Below are positions 40,324 through 50,760 of a stretch of 64,000 bases of DNA, in pieces. Each line of letters opens with the position of its first letter. Position 1 is the stretch's first letter. This stretch comes from Protonemura montana (taxonomy: Eukaryota > Arthropoda > Insecta > Plecoptera > Nemouridae). Location: contig OX387602.1 of assembly GCA_947568835.1 (NCBI GenBank), positions 16,357,021 to 16,421,020 on the forward strand, written 5' to 3'. A model generated the notes under the pieces. That model made no database searches and was not told where the DNA came from. It was given only the letters and a program-made list of their open reading frames with translations. The translations under genes were made by a program, and so were the position numbers.

Positions 40324-40924
40324 CTTTCTTCATTCAATGATTTTTGACTGACATAAATGTCAGTTCAATGTTTCAGGCTATGTTTAAAACAAAGATGAAT
40401 ACAAGATTGTATCTTGTTATGCTTGAGGTCACAAAGATGTGTACTAATTTCCTGGTTATTTTATTTTTGTGTTCCATATATATTACAATGAGTTATAAAT
40501 AAAGCTTATAAGCCTAATAGTCTGTAAAAAGAAATGTTCCTACTCTGAAGCTGCATTCTGAATTATAACATTGCATTGGATTAAAAGTATGATTAAAATT
40601 AGAGATATTTCAAAAACATTTTTCTAGATGGCATCTACCCTGAAAAAAAGAGTGTATCATTAACATCCATATTAACATCCATAATGACTTTAATCATTAA
40701 CAGATGTTAACATCCATAGTCAACTGAAATCACAATTTTATTTTTATGGTGCACTTGTTTAATTTTGTTGCAGTGTTTTGATTTACTATTGGTTCTTATA
40801 AATACAGCTGTGGACATTTTGGCCACGTTGTCCACATACTCTGAGAGCAAGGTTTATACAGTACATTGAATCACCACAATGACGTTAGTGCGATTAAAAT
40901 AAGAGGTATTAAAAAAAAATCGGC

Positions 40925-41560
40925 AGACGACATATATCCTAAAAAAAAAGGTTAGACTCGTATACCCTTGTCAAGCCCAACATTCACTGACAAAAATTAC
41001 CATTTTATTGAAGAAACGAGCCTGACGTTGACTTGCATTATCATGGTTTTTAAATCTATTACTTTAATTGTACCTTTTTACATTCAGCTACAGATAGAAT
41101 TGTTTTGTTTGTGTGTGTGAATGAGCTTAGTAAACCCATGGGCCAAAAATTGGGTCTTACAACATCTGATTTTACATTTTTGAAATAAAAATTTCACTGA
41201 AAATCAACTTTGAAATTCAATCATTAAAAGTAATTATTTTTAAATAAAACAAAATTTGTTGCACTGTTTGCACTCTCCTGTTTTGACTGTTTCTTCAATG
41301 GAATGTCCGTTGACAAGTGCATGGTGGCGTTCTTGCCACCTTTAAGCATTCCAATGAGCACACGAAAACACATAGACCATATTTAAAGTTGACGTGTCAA
41401 TTAACCCAAACAAATTTTTGAAGTACAAAGGTATATACATCAACCTTTTTTTTACAAATTAAACAAGAAATATGACGGCACTGAAACACCCATATTTTCA
41501 ATGATTCAAGGTCAAGGACACAGATACTCTAACGTTTTCTGTAGACCCCTCGCCCAATCC
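40925..41560 (+). repeat. Dispersed repeat of unknown family, copy 1
   Basis: It shares several blocks in the same order with 53067-54000: agactcgtatacccttgtc (against agactcgtacacccttgtc), a cccatgggccaaaaattggg block, aataaaaatttcactgaaaa, and cactgaaacacccatatttt (against cattgaaaggcccatatttt) followed by ggttcaaggtc-like sequence. No coding capacity seen. DNA between 40473 and 40925 shows nothing else. Confidence 0.6.
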
Positions 41561-41589
41561 TATTTTAATTTCCATGAAATCTTCAGTTT

Positions 41590-42655
41590 CACATGCCCCA
41601 GAAAAAATCACATCGTTTTTTTTTTGTGTCTGTGCGTTTATTTGCGCTCTGTTTAAACAAAATTTGCCGAGCATATTTTTGTGTTCTCAACTTCAACCCC
41701 CTGCATTTTTCAGAGAAATGGGTCAAATATTTATGAAACTATTCAAAATGTACAAAAATGATTATAATTTTTTCAAATAACTTTTCGGAGTTTAAAAACT
41801 ACAGTCAGAGTCACATTGTTGTTGATATTCGCAGATATAGTTTGCATGACAACGAACATTTCAGATTTTGTGTACACTTTTCATAAGTATATGACAATTT
41901 CCATGGCAACATTTTTAAAAATTTCAACGAAATTTGAACAAATATAAAATACCGAAAGAAGCATGCGTGACACCCCTTTCTCAAGAAAAATGAATTCAAA
42001 ATAAACAAAATAAACTAATCTCATCTACAACCTAACTCAAATTGCATTGCAAAGCCCCAATAATTTTATTGTTGATAAGCGTAGCGAGCGTATCAAGCAG
42101 AGCAAAATTTACAATTTCACAAACCCCAAAAAAGTAACTTGTTTGTTTTTTTTTTGTCTGTGTTTTTGTGTTCATGCTCTATTGGTCAAGCACCTGCTCT
42201 GATTTGAAAAAAATTTGCTGCATATTATTGAGTTCTTTACTTGCACTTCCTGCATTTTTTTTTTTTTCAGAAAAAGTCGAACAGTTCTGTGACTATTCAA
42301 AATATACAAAAATGTTCATATTTTATAAATGAGTTTTTTGGAGTTCATAAGGTACAGATGCTTTTGTATGAGATGAAAAAATGATGAAATAATGATAAAA
42401 TATGAAATAATGTTCGACACGTGAAATTTGCATTTATAGTTTACATGACAGCAAAAATTTCAGTTTTTGACTACGCATTTCATAGTCCCATGACAATCTC
42501 CATGACAACGTTTTTTACAAATTGGATTAAATATTTAATGAACAGAAAACAGAAAGAAACATGTGGGGAAACCCTCTCCAAAGAAAAATAAATTAATCAA
42601 GAACAAAATAATCTATGCTCATCTATAATGCAACTCAAATTGCATGAAAAAGCCA
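41590..42655 (+). repeat. Diverged tandem duplication, about 530-bp period
   Basis: Unit 1 (about 41590-42055) and unit 2 (about 42115-42655) share ordered motifs: a T-run with gtgtctgtg, tgcatttttcag with agaaa, attcaaaatgtacaaaaatg, tatagtttgcatgacaacg, catggcaacattttt, gaaagaagcatgcg, and ctcatctacaacctaactca. No open frame is shared. It forms most of the spacer between the two ABHD12 units. Confidence 0.65.
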
Positions 42656-43879
42656 AAGTAGTTCTTAGAACACAAATAAATTCAGTTTAGCTATTTTCAG
42701 TCTAGCTCCCCTTACATAAAAATGGAAATAACGTAATTTTACCTAGTATTGCATCACTATTATTACATATCAGTCATTCATATGCTAATTATTTCAATCA
42801 GAGGTACACACTTGCCTCAGCTATTGATTTTATTTGTAGACCCTGATTTGTTTTTATTGTCCCCCTGAGGGAAAAAGTCCCAGAATTGAGTGTTTTGAGG
42901 ATGACAGCTGGAACCAGGGACATTTAAACCTTGTCCTTGTTAAAGAATGAATAGAAAAATTTACCTGTTAAGGTTTTTTTACTCACCGCTATGTCCATGT
43001 GACAGACACATTGTTGATGAATAGATAAGTAAGATAAAATTAGCAGCACTAATCAAGGTTGCAGCTCACAGTGCTTTGGATTCCTAAAAGACGATTTATC
43101 AGCATATAGGCACAACTCACTTGCACTGATTGGCATGACAATCTAAAAATCTTCACCTTACAACAAGTCTTATCACATTTGTCTTGTTGATGCATATGTA
43201 AGTGTGTTCTATTGCATAGTAAGAGCAATTAACTTACCAGCTTCCACTAGCACTGGCTTTCTGTGAATTGTTATTCTGTGGTTGTGGTACACTGGTACAA
43301 ACAAATTGTGAAGGTAGTCATTCACCTTGATTTTATTTATTTTTCGCATACTTGTCAATAATTTTACAAAAAATATGTGCCCACAATAGGGAGTCTATCA
43401 GAATTATTTACAAAATTACTTTTTCAGGTTTTTTAAACAGTAAGTTGTTCCAAATAACAATTTTTTGGTAGTGGTTTCATGTGCATTAATGCAGTGCTCT
43501 ACCTATAATTGCAATTTTGGGTTGGATGGTCTTTAATGGGAAACGTTTCGAACAATTTCAGTAGAGTCTAGCCATACCATTCACTAGACAGTATGGAAAT
43601 AATCTCGTGGTTTTATCTGACCAATGCATTGTTGAGTGTGCTTACTTTTCTGCACACTCATTGATCAATTGCTATGTTTTGATTGTTATGGTCTTCATCG
43701 TGTTTGGGCAAATGTTACACTGTTCCAATTTTACTGGAGTTTTTATGAGCATATGTTTTATTTTGGTATTTAATTGCATGTGGATGGGATTTTTTTGACA
43801 CAAATATTTTTATCTTTAAAGAGAGTTTTAAGTCTCTCCAAACCAATTACAATGATCCTATTTTATTCTTTTTTAAGTA

Positions 43880-46800
43880 ATGTCTGTATATTTTTTCAGA
43901 ATTGTTTTTACCACTGCACTTGCAATGCTGGTGGCAATGCTGGTCGTGATCTTATTCTGCCTTATTCCGGTTATATTCAAATACTCGTACATGTTACAAA
44001 GAAGCGTGGTATTTCTTAATTTTGGTATGTTCACGCTTGGCAACAGATTTGATAAAATTTGTGTTTTCCAGGTATTTATTAGTATCCCTTATTTTCCAGT
44101 CAGATGGCCCCGCAATCCTGATTACAAGAATCCAGCCAAATATGGCTTGAACAGCACAAGAAATTTTTATTTGAACACTGATCAAAATGTGAAAATTGGA
44201 ATATGGTAATCATTTTTGACCTTAGACTTATTGGCTGTGTCTTTGTTTCCATCGAAAAAACAAGATTCACCGTCTATTAAGTTTAGAAAAAGTCCCAATG
44301 CATTACCAAAATAAACAAGATCACATTTTTTAGGCATTCTCTCCCAAATTCTCTATCTGGTTACGTCAAGGATATGGAGGAAGAGAGTTACAACCGTGCC
44401 CTGGCTAACGGAGAGCCTGTGGTACTATATCTACATGGAAATACAGGCTCAAGAGTCACTGATCATCGCGTTGAACTGTATAAGCTTCTGCAAGTGCTGA
44501 ACTATCATGTAGTCGCACTTGACTATCGCAGTAAGTGATACCTAATTGTATATTTTTAGAGATACTGAGCAGAGTGCAATCCAACCCAGCTCATAAATTG
44601 TTTTGTAGATAAATGGTATTAATATAAATTTAATTATGTTGATCAGAATTGAGATTCTATGTATTAGATAGATTCACGTTACCTTGCATTGATGTCCTTA
44701 TTTTTCTCTTAGGCTATGGTGATTCGAGTTCGATAGATCCTTCGGAAGCAGGAGTTGTTGATGATGCTATTTTTGTATACAAGTGGCTTTCAAAACAAGT
44801 CAAAAAAGCACCGATATTTGTTTGGGGTCATTCATTGGGAACCGGGTAGGAGTGCTGGCATAACTTTTATAATTTTTCTCTTTTCCTTCTTAGTTTTGGC
44901 TCTCAATTATGAATGCCTATGCTTTTTTCAGGATATCTTCTCATGCATTGGCTCTTTTGGCTAAAGAGAATATTATAACTAAAGGCCTAATTCTTGAGGC
45001 TCCTTTCAACAATCTACGGGATGAAATAATTGAATTTCCTCTTGCAAAAGTAAGTATTGTACTGTATAATCTTTATTGTTTGCAGTTTTCACACTTTATT
45101 ACTGTATGCACACCTTTTTCCTCTACCTTTTTCCTGCATTTTATATAAGCTCACTGTACAAAATTTTCTGGGAGATTGGAGTCTCAATTTCAGCTCCGCC
45201 ACACACTTATTATTTGGCCGAGGTTATTTCTTTCTGTAACGGTGCTGCCCAGAAAAGAATGCATCCCTGTGTCACTGTTATATCCTCTGATTTCTGTGTT
45301 AAAATAATTTTTGTTTCTCCCTATAAATGCAGATTTATTTATCAAGGTTCTCAAGTCTCTCCTTGTCTATTCTTCATTTATGGTTTTGTACATTGCTGCA
45401 AGTTTTGCATCAGCCCTTATATTTCTAATATCTTCCATTCTAGTTTTGGTATCGTTTCAGTTCCTTACGTCCCCATAACCTTTCAGGCCGCTCTTTGCTG
45501 TAATTTTTCTAGCATGTCTTTTAAGCATTGCTGCTGAGGATCCCACATAATACTTGAGTACCATTTACCAGTGTGGGTCTGATTAGCGATGTGTTCGTCA
45601 TTTCCTTAACAATTTCACTACTCATTCTTAAGTTTCTGAACACATCATTTTAACTTCTCATTGGTCTCTTGGTTACGTATTCTGTATGAGATCTCCATCC
45701 TAACTTACCATCTAATATTACATTAACACCTAGATATATTTAAAATTTCTTTAGATTTGAAGGTTACAGAATTAATACTATATCTATGGATACCTATATC
45801 AATTGGTTGGAATTGGCAAAGTGGTTCAGAGCCATGGGTAGATGTTGCAAAGTGTAATGGATTTGCTCTGTTTGAACTGACTTGCGGTCCTAAAATGGAC
45901 CTAAAAAGTCGACGTTTCGTCGGTGTTGGTGCCGATATCATCCGGAGTGAATCATCAGGAATCAGGAATCATTCCTGATACTGTTACACTACATCAATTG
46001 GTTTGATAATTATTTGTAGCTCTTGCTCTCGTTAGTGTCATTCAATTTAAATGTGCTCACTTCCAAATTGTATTTAATTTTTCTTGTAGGGTTTGGCAGC
46101 CACTAATGTTTTTCCTCTCTGAATAAACAATGCAGTCGTCTGCAAAAAGCCCCATTTTGTAAGAAGTTCCTGTCTCTATATCGTTAGTAAAAATGAGGAA
46201 AAGAAGAGGCCCTGGCACACTGACGTTACTGGCATTTCCTCGGTGTAGTTGTTTCCAACTCTACCTGCCTTCTGTTGCTCAACCATTCCAAAATTCAGAG
46301 GGCGACTCTCTTGTCTAAGTCTAGCTTGATAATGTATACCTGTGTCTTTTGATAATTTTTATCTATTTTCACAAATGTTTTCAATTTTATTTTTGTGCTT
46401 AAGCATAAATTAGAATATGTTAGTATATCTGACCTGATCAATGGATATCTCTTCAAATTTAGATATACAAATTTCTTCCGTGGTTTGAATTCTTCATGGT
46501 TGACCCGATGACAGAAAACATGCTGCGTTTTGAGACAGACAAGCACTTGGTGCAATTCCAGGCTCCGGTGTTGATTCTCCATGCCAAAGATGATAAAATC
46601 GTTCCATTTTTTCTTGGAAAGAGGGTACGCTTGGCATTTATCTCGTTTGCTAACTTGTGGCTGTAGGTAGATTACTGGTAGTCAGCTTATATTATATTAT
46701 TTTTATTTCCAGCTGTATGACACTGTACGAGTATTGCGGAATGATTACGATGAAAACATAGAGTTTGTGTCATTCGAAAAAAATCTCAAATTTGGACACA

Positions 46801-46992
46801 CATTCATTTGCCATTCTCCACTCTTGCCACCAATTATTGAGTAAGTTTTGTACCGGAAATGAAATATCGCCTAATGTATATCCAGCAGATTTTCTCTCAA
46901 CTTTGATGAGGTACAAAAGTAAAAAAAAGAAAAACTATTGAAAATAATATGATTTTTTTTACAGAACATTTGTAAACAAACAAATCAAATAG
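43880..46992 (+). CDS. ABHD12: ABHD12-like lipase, copy B, shortened 5' end, eight exons, 338 aa
   Basis: Tandem paralog of copy A. Exons: 43880-44024 (or entering at the acceptor before 43900), 44100-44205, 44334-44530, 44713-44845, 44932-45049, 46463-46624, 46713-46840, 46965-46992. The lipase frame is fully open and the triad is kept (GHSLG, HAKDDKIVP, KFGHTF). The counterpart of exon 1 (about 43688-43760) is degraded: a 14-bp deletion shifts the frame and the donor gcgtaag has become gcatatg. Translation from the ATG at 43880 ([16 protein letters not shown]) would keep one membrane segment. The copy A poly(A) hexamer is also missing. Either a functional gene with a new 5' end or a young decaying duplicate; the intact frame and conservative amino-acid changes favour the former. 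Confidence 0.82.
45100..46330 (-). mobile_element. Decayed antisense LINE in ABHD12 copy B intron 6
   Basis: Minus-strand reading around 46130-46330 gives RT pieces such as GPLLFLIFTNDIETG and MGLFADDCIVYSE (the FADD catalytic motif), and around 45600-45760 gives YLGVNVILDGKLGWRSHTEY, the post-RT region. Several frame breaks are evident. A SINE at 45807-45992 splits it. Boundaries are approximate; the matching intron of copy A is only 126 bp. Confidence 0.8.
45807..45992 (+). mobile_element. Second SINE family, copy nested in a LINE, 9-bp target duplication
   Basis: A 186-bp insert between direct repeats atcaattgg (45798-45806 and 45993-46001). It starts ttggaattggcaaagtggtt, including a good Pol III A box (TGGCAAAGTGG), and is related to 15107-15271 through gtggttcagagcc and ggtcctaaaa with a small palindrome. 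The body is otherwise diverged from the other copy. Confidence 0.72.
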
Positions 46993-47163
46993 CATAGGAG
47001 CTCAGCTAAATGAATGTCTAATCGGAAAGAAGCACTAATGTGTGTTCTCACGTCCTTCACTGCCATTTTCTGGGCAGTTTTCCTGGAAGACAAATCCAAA
47101 ATGTTACTGGACTGCTGCCCTCAGAAGATTTTATATCTGACTAGTGGAGTTAACTGTTTTCAC

Positions 47164-48023
47164 GTAACATGACATATCGTGTTAAAATATTCTCGGATGA
47201 AGTTCATCTTATGATAAACGAAACTAAAACAACTTTTGTTAATTTCCACACGATGCAACGTCCACAACACCAAAGCCCACTTATTAGACTGCGAGGCAAG
47301 AGTTTAGTGGAATCCGTTGAAACCAAATTTCTCGGCATCACCATCAGTAACATACTAAACTGGGAATCGCACATCAATGCACTCACTAAGAAGCTATCAG
47401 CAGCGCCATATCTTATGCGAAATCTAAGAAGGAAAATTAATACAGAGTCCCTGATCCTAAGCTATTATGGCTTTTTCCAATCTCGAATATCCTATGGTAT
47501 AATATTCTGGGGTGGATCATCTGAGGTCAATAGACTCCTTACTATGCTGAAGAGAACATTACGAGCAATGGTTGGAGCAAGAAACAAAACATCGTGCAAG
47601 CCAATTTTCCAGAAACTACAGATCTTAACCATCTCCGCCCTTTATATATACCATTTGATTATTTACGCCATGACAACCACAATTCCCCACCTCACAAATA
47701 GCCAAATACATAAACACAACACCAGAACAAAAGATAATTTCCACATAAACAACCATAGGCTAACCCTATACTAGAAAAATCCAGCATACCAAAGTAAAAT
47801 TCTTTTTAACAATCTGCCAGAAAACATTAAATCACAACGACACAGACAGGGATTCAAGACCATTCTAAAAAAGCATCTAATTTCAACCTGCCTATAAACA
47901 ATTAAAGATTTTATGTTATCCGCTCATCTTTGTAAAATGTTTTAGTGTAAATATTTTTAAATTTAAATTTTCTAATTTATGACGCATTCTATTGCAATGT
48001 ATAATTTGTTCATGGAATAAAGA

Positions 48024-48058
<35 letters not shown>

Positions 48059-48060
48059 GT
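47164..48060 (+). mobile_element. 5'-truncated LINE, 3' part, downstream of ABHD12 copy B
   Basis: Encodes the post-RT part: MINETKTTFVNFHTMQ, KFLGITISNILNWESHI, ISYGIIFWGGSSEVNRL, and LKRTLRAMVGARNKTSCKPI. One in-frame TAG at 47772-47774 is followed by a continuing frame (NNLPENIKSQRHRQGFKTIL) to a stop near 47897, so it is only lightly damaged. The 3' end is an ATT microsatellite at about 48027-48058. Unit A lacks it. The family is close to, but distinct from, the LINE at 37738-40323. Confidence 0.87.
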
Positions 48061-48883
48061 ATTATGCAAACTGAGGTACATGTACCTCAGTACAACTAGT
48101 GTATTATATTATTATATTATGTATCTAGTAGTGTATTAGTGCTATAATCAGTTCTATATGTTATTCCATATATAAACATGATCTGGGATTCATTTTTCAA
48201 TGTTTGCTACTTAACCAGTCATCATATGGATGTTGTCATATTACCATATATTTTAATAACTTTTAGTTCTATAGTTAGTGTTCAGTGATATTGATTATTG
48301 ACACTATAACTTGTGGGTGCCTTGTAAAGTGCATGTGATAATACTTGGTATTTCCCAAAGGGGCCAATAGTCGGTTGAATGAATGCAATGTAAAGTAGAT
48401 AATTTGACCATTATGATAATTTTTGTCTCAAGCCACTAAGCAGTAATTTGTGTTCTGTGTAGGGGTACAAAATACTTTTTCAGGAAATTGAGAAATCAGA
48501 CACTTTCACACATAAAGTATTTTTTTAATGACATGTATGTTTACATCAATTTGTTAATGACTTTGTAAATTAACATTAAACATGTTCTGGAATGGTTGAA
48601 ATAACCTAACTGCATTTTTTTTATTTCTCCAAGTCCACCTGTCATTCACATTATCTGACAATTAAAACGTACTGAAAATCAGATTACCGAGTACAAATGT
48701 GCACCATTCCACTTGACGCTTGCTAAGCTGTCCAGCCTTATCTTTCTTCATTTAAATGATTTTTGACTGACAGAAATGACAGTTCAATGTTTCAGGCTTT
48801 GTTTCAGGTTTTGAGGCTTAAAGCAAAGATTTTTACGAGATTGTATCTTGTTATGCTTGAGGCCACAATGATGTGTACCAATT

Positions 48884-48993
48884 ATTTAGATGAAATCTTA
48901 TTTAAATTGCAAACGCTTGCACTGCACAGGGCCCTAAACCCGTTTGGGTCAGGCATCAATTTTTGAAACAGTTATAGTGTTCATAATAATAAA
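48884..48993 (+). mobile_element. tRNA-core SINE, short rearranged copy with 13-bp target duplication
   Basis: Flanked by exact direct repeats atgtgtaccaatt at 48871-48883 and 48994-49006; unit A has the single unoccupied site (gatgtgtactaatttcctgg near 40438). The insert starts with the family tail inverted (tttaaattgcaaacgcttgc) and ends with the right arm (catcaatttttgaaacagtt) and aataataaa. The tRNA core is almost entirely missing. Confidence 0.8.
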
Positions 48994-49144
48994 ATGTGTA
49001 CCAATTCGCCACCTGGTTATTTTATTTTTGTATTCTTTTGCTGTGTAAAGCGGCACGATTTGGTGTTTTACACTAGAGACTATTTTACACTGGAGAACAG
49101 TGAGTAGCTAGAAATTAATATTTTGTGATTAAATGAGTGAATGT

Positions 49145-49350
49145 GAAATCTGATATAAAATTCAAACGCTTACAATGCACTGGGTATTTTATTATTAGGA
49201 ACACTACTACCCTCTTTAAAATTGATGTGCGACAGGTGGAGATTGGGGTTCGAGTCTCCATTTGGGCATCAATTTTAAAGAGGTTACTATTGTTTCTAAT
49301 AATAAAATACCCCGCACATTGCAAGCGTTTGCAATTTAAATCAGAATACG
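49145..49350. mobile_element. tRNA-core SINE, inverted-arm copy with partial core
   Basis: The left arm (caaacgcttacaatgc, ttttattattaggaacacta, ccctctttaaaattgatg) and right arm (catcaattttaaagagg, ctaataataaaata, cattgcaagcgtttgcaatt) are inverted repeats extending through the tail. Between them only the anticodon-T-arm half of the core remains (gacaggtggagattggggtt then cgagtctcc). Confidence 0.8.
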
Positions 49351-49504
49351 CATATTTAAAACGCATCCAACGTAAAATTGGAGTTACACGAGATTGAATG
49401 GTTGTGACTTGATATAGCGTCACTAGAATTAGAGTGACAGTGAGTTTTCAGAGCCCCTTAGTTCTATTCCTTGGAGATCTGTAATTTTCATAAAATACAC
49501 AAAA

Positions 49505-49615
49505 ATCCTTTCAAAAAAAATGTGTCCAAGTAGCTAAATGGGTTAGAGCAACATCCCCGATAGGTGAAGATCGAGGTTCGAGTCCTCATTTGGGCATTCA
49601 TTTTTGGGAGGGTAA
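49505..49615 (+). mobile_element. tRNA-core SINE, full 73-nt core, no tail
   Basis: The core at 49524-49596 has the start GTCCAAGTAGCTAAATGGGT and the B box GGTTCGAGTCC. The upstream sequence 49350-49510 (tccaacgtaaaattggagtt, ttgatatagcgtcactagaa) is also shared with 26262-26410, so a longer unit of SINE tail, spacer and SINE head recurs. After the core the tail is lost. Spacer 49616-50099 holds nothing else recognised. Confidence 0.75.
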
Positions 49616-50099
49616 AAAATAAATTTATATTTATCATAATTCTCGTAGCTTTTCATACACATTTCATGATCTTTATACAAAATGTAAGAAGCTAACATTT
49701 TTTGGATGGTTATTTTTACATTTCTTTTTAAGTTCATTAGACAGAAAAACAGTTACGAACATAACTTAAAAAATACACATATCTCCATGAAATGGCAGTG
49801 ACAGATATGCAGTATGCAGATAAGTGTGCCAGACAGCTGGGTAAGTTAATTTGGGTAAAAGTAAAGAAAGGGAAAAAACACTGGAAGATTCAGCAGTGTC
49901 CCAGGGATTCACATTCTAAAATTGACCTTTTCAACTGAACCGGAAGAATGAATGGTTTTGCTTCTCTTCTAACAGTCTTCTAATAATCTGTGCTTTCCTT
50001 TCTTTACTTCTTAACAATTCGGAGATAAATAGACCACATTATTTCTTGAAGTGCATTTTCCACTGTAAAAAGATATGTGCAGTGAGTGCATTTATATTT

Positions 50100-50185
50100 G
50101 TAATTATATATTAGATGTTTATGTTGTACCTTACCACAGTGCAGCAAATGCACACTTGTAAGAGAAATAAATACAATACAATACA
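50100..50185 (+). mobile_element. LINE 3'-end remnant
   Basis: Ends in gagaaataaatacaatacaa and further acaatac units, matching the 3' terminus of the LINE at 37738-40323 (aataaatacaatacaatac). No coding part remains. Confidence 0.5.
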
Positions 50186-50374
50186 AAAAAGACACAAAAA
50201 GTTACTCTGTGCATAGAGTGGACAGTTACAAAAAAAAATTGCAATTGCTAGGTGGTTATCATTCTTCAACAAAAGAGGTGTCACCTGAAAAAAATACATT
50301 AGGGAAGGCGATCCACAGACAAGATATCATTGGAGCTATCAGATGGGCTTCCTTCGTAAAGAAAACTCATATCA

Positions 50375-50455
50375 GGAAATCTGATTTAAATTGCAAATGT
50401 TTGCAATGGAAAAAGTATTTTATTTTTAAGGTTCCTAACAATAAAATGAGCTTGT
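50375..50455 (-). mobile_element. tRNA-core SINE, arm and tail fragment
   Basis: Inverted tail aaatctgatttaaattgcaa followed by tgtttgcaatgg, then a left-arm remnant and ttcctaacaataaaatgag. The core is missing. Confidence 0.5.
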
Positions 50456-50760
50456 GACTTTTTATCACTGACATAATAGGATATGCTTATCAAGTACCCA
50501 CAGGATATGGTTTCCACCTTATATATTGAATCTTTTCTTGTTAATGGTTTCAGCAATTTGCAAAATTTGGAAAAAATCTTGTAGAAGTTTTCTTCTAGAT
50601 TTGATCACTGCCATGTGTTACCAATCTATACAATTTCTCCAGAATGAAGTGTTGTCAAAATAATGGGCAAGATTCTTTTAGTGTGAGTGATCTTGCCCCC
50701 CACCCTCTTTCCTGCTTTACGGATTTGTTACACCGCTGGTCAAGGTCTATCAAATCTGCT

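Larger units (their letters stand above)
33298..40472. repeat. Tandem segmental duplication, unit A (with ABHD12 copy A)
   Basis: Homology to 42785-49035 starts near aattattccgatcagagg (A) against aattatttcaatcagagg (B). It runs through introns, exons and downstream DNA to cctggttattttatttttgt near 40472 (A) and 49034 (B). Non-coding DNA is visibly diverged yet easily alignable. Unit A carries a private LINE (37738-40323) and a private repeat block (35110-35640). A 2.3-kb spacer separates the units. Confidence 0.88.
42785..49035. repeat. Tandem segmental duplication, unit B (with ABHD12 copy B)
   Basis: Counterpart of 33298-40472. Private insertions here are a LINE in intron 6 (about 45100-46330) with a SINE nested in it, a LINE at 47164-48060, and a SINE at 48884-48993. 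Each is absent from unit A at the corresponding place, so they postdate the duplication or were lost from A; precise empty sites favour insertion. Confidence 0.88.

Noticed and set aside
47164-48060. Host gene downstream of ABHD12 copy B
   Set aside because: Motifs are those of a LINE C-terminal region and it ends in an ATT tail; no host exon structure.
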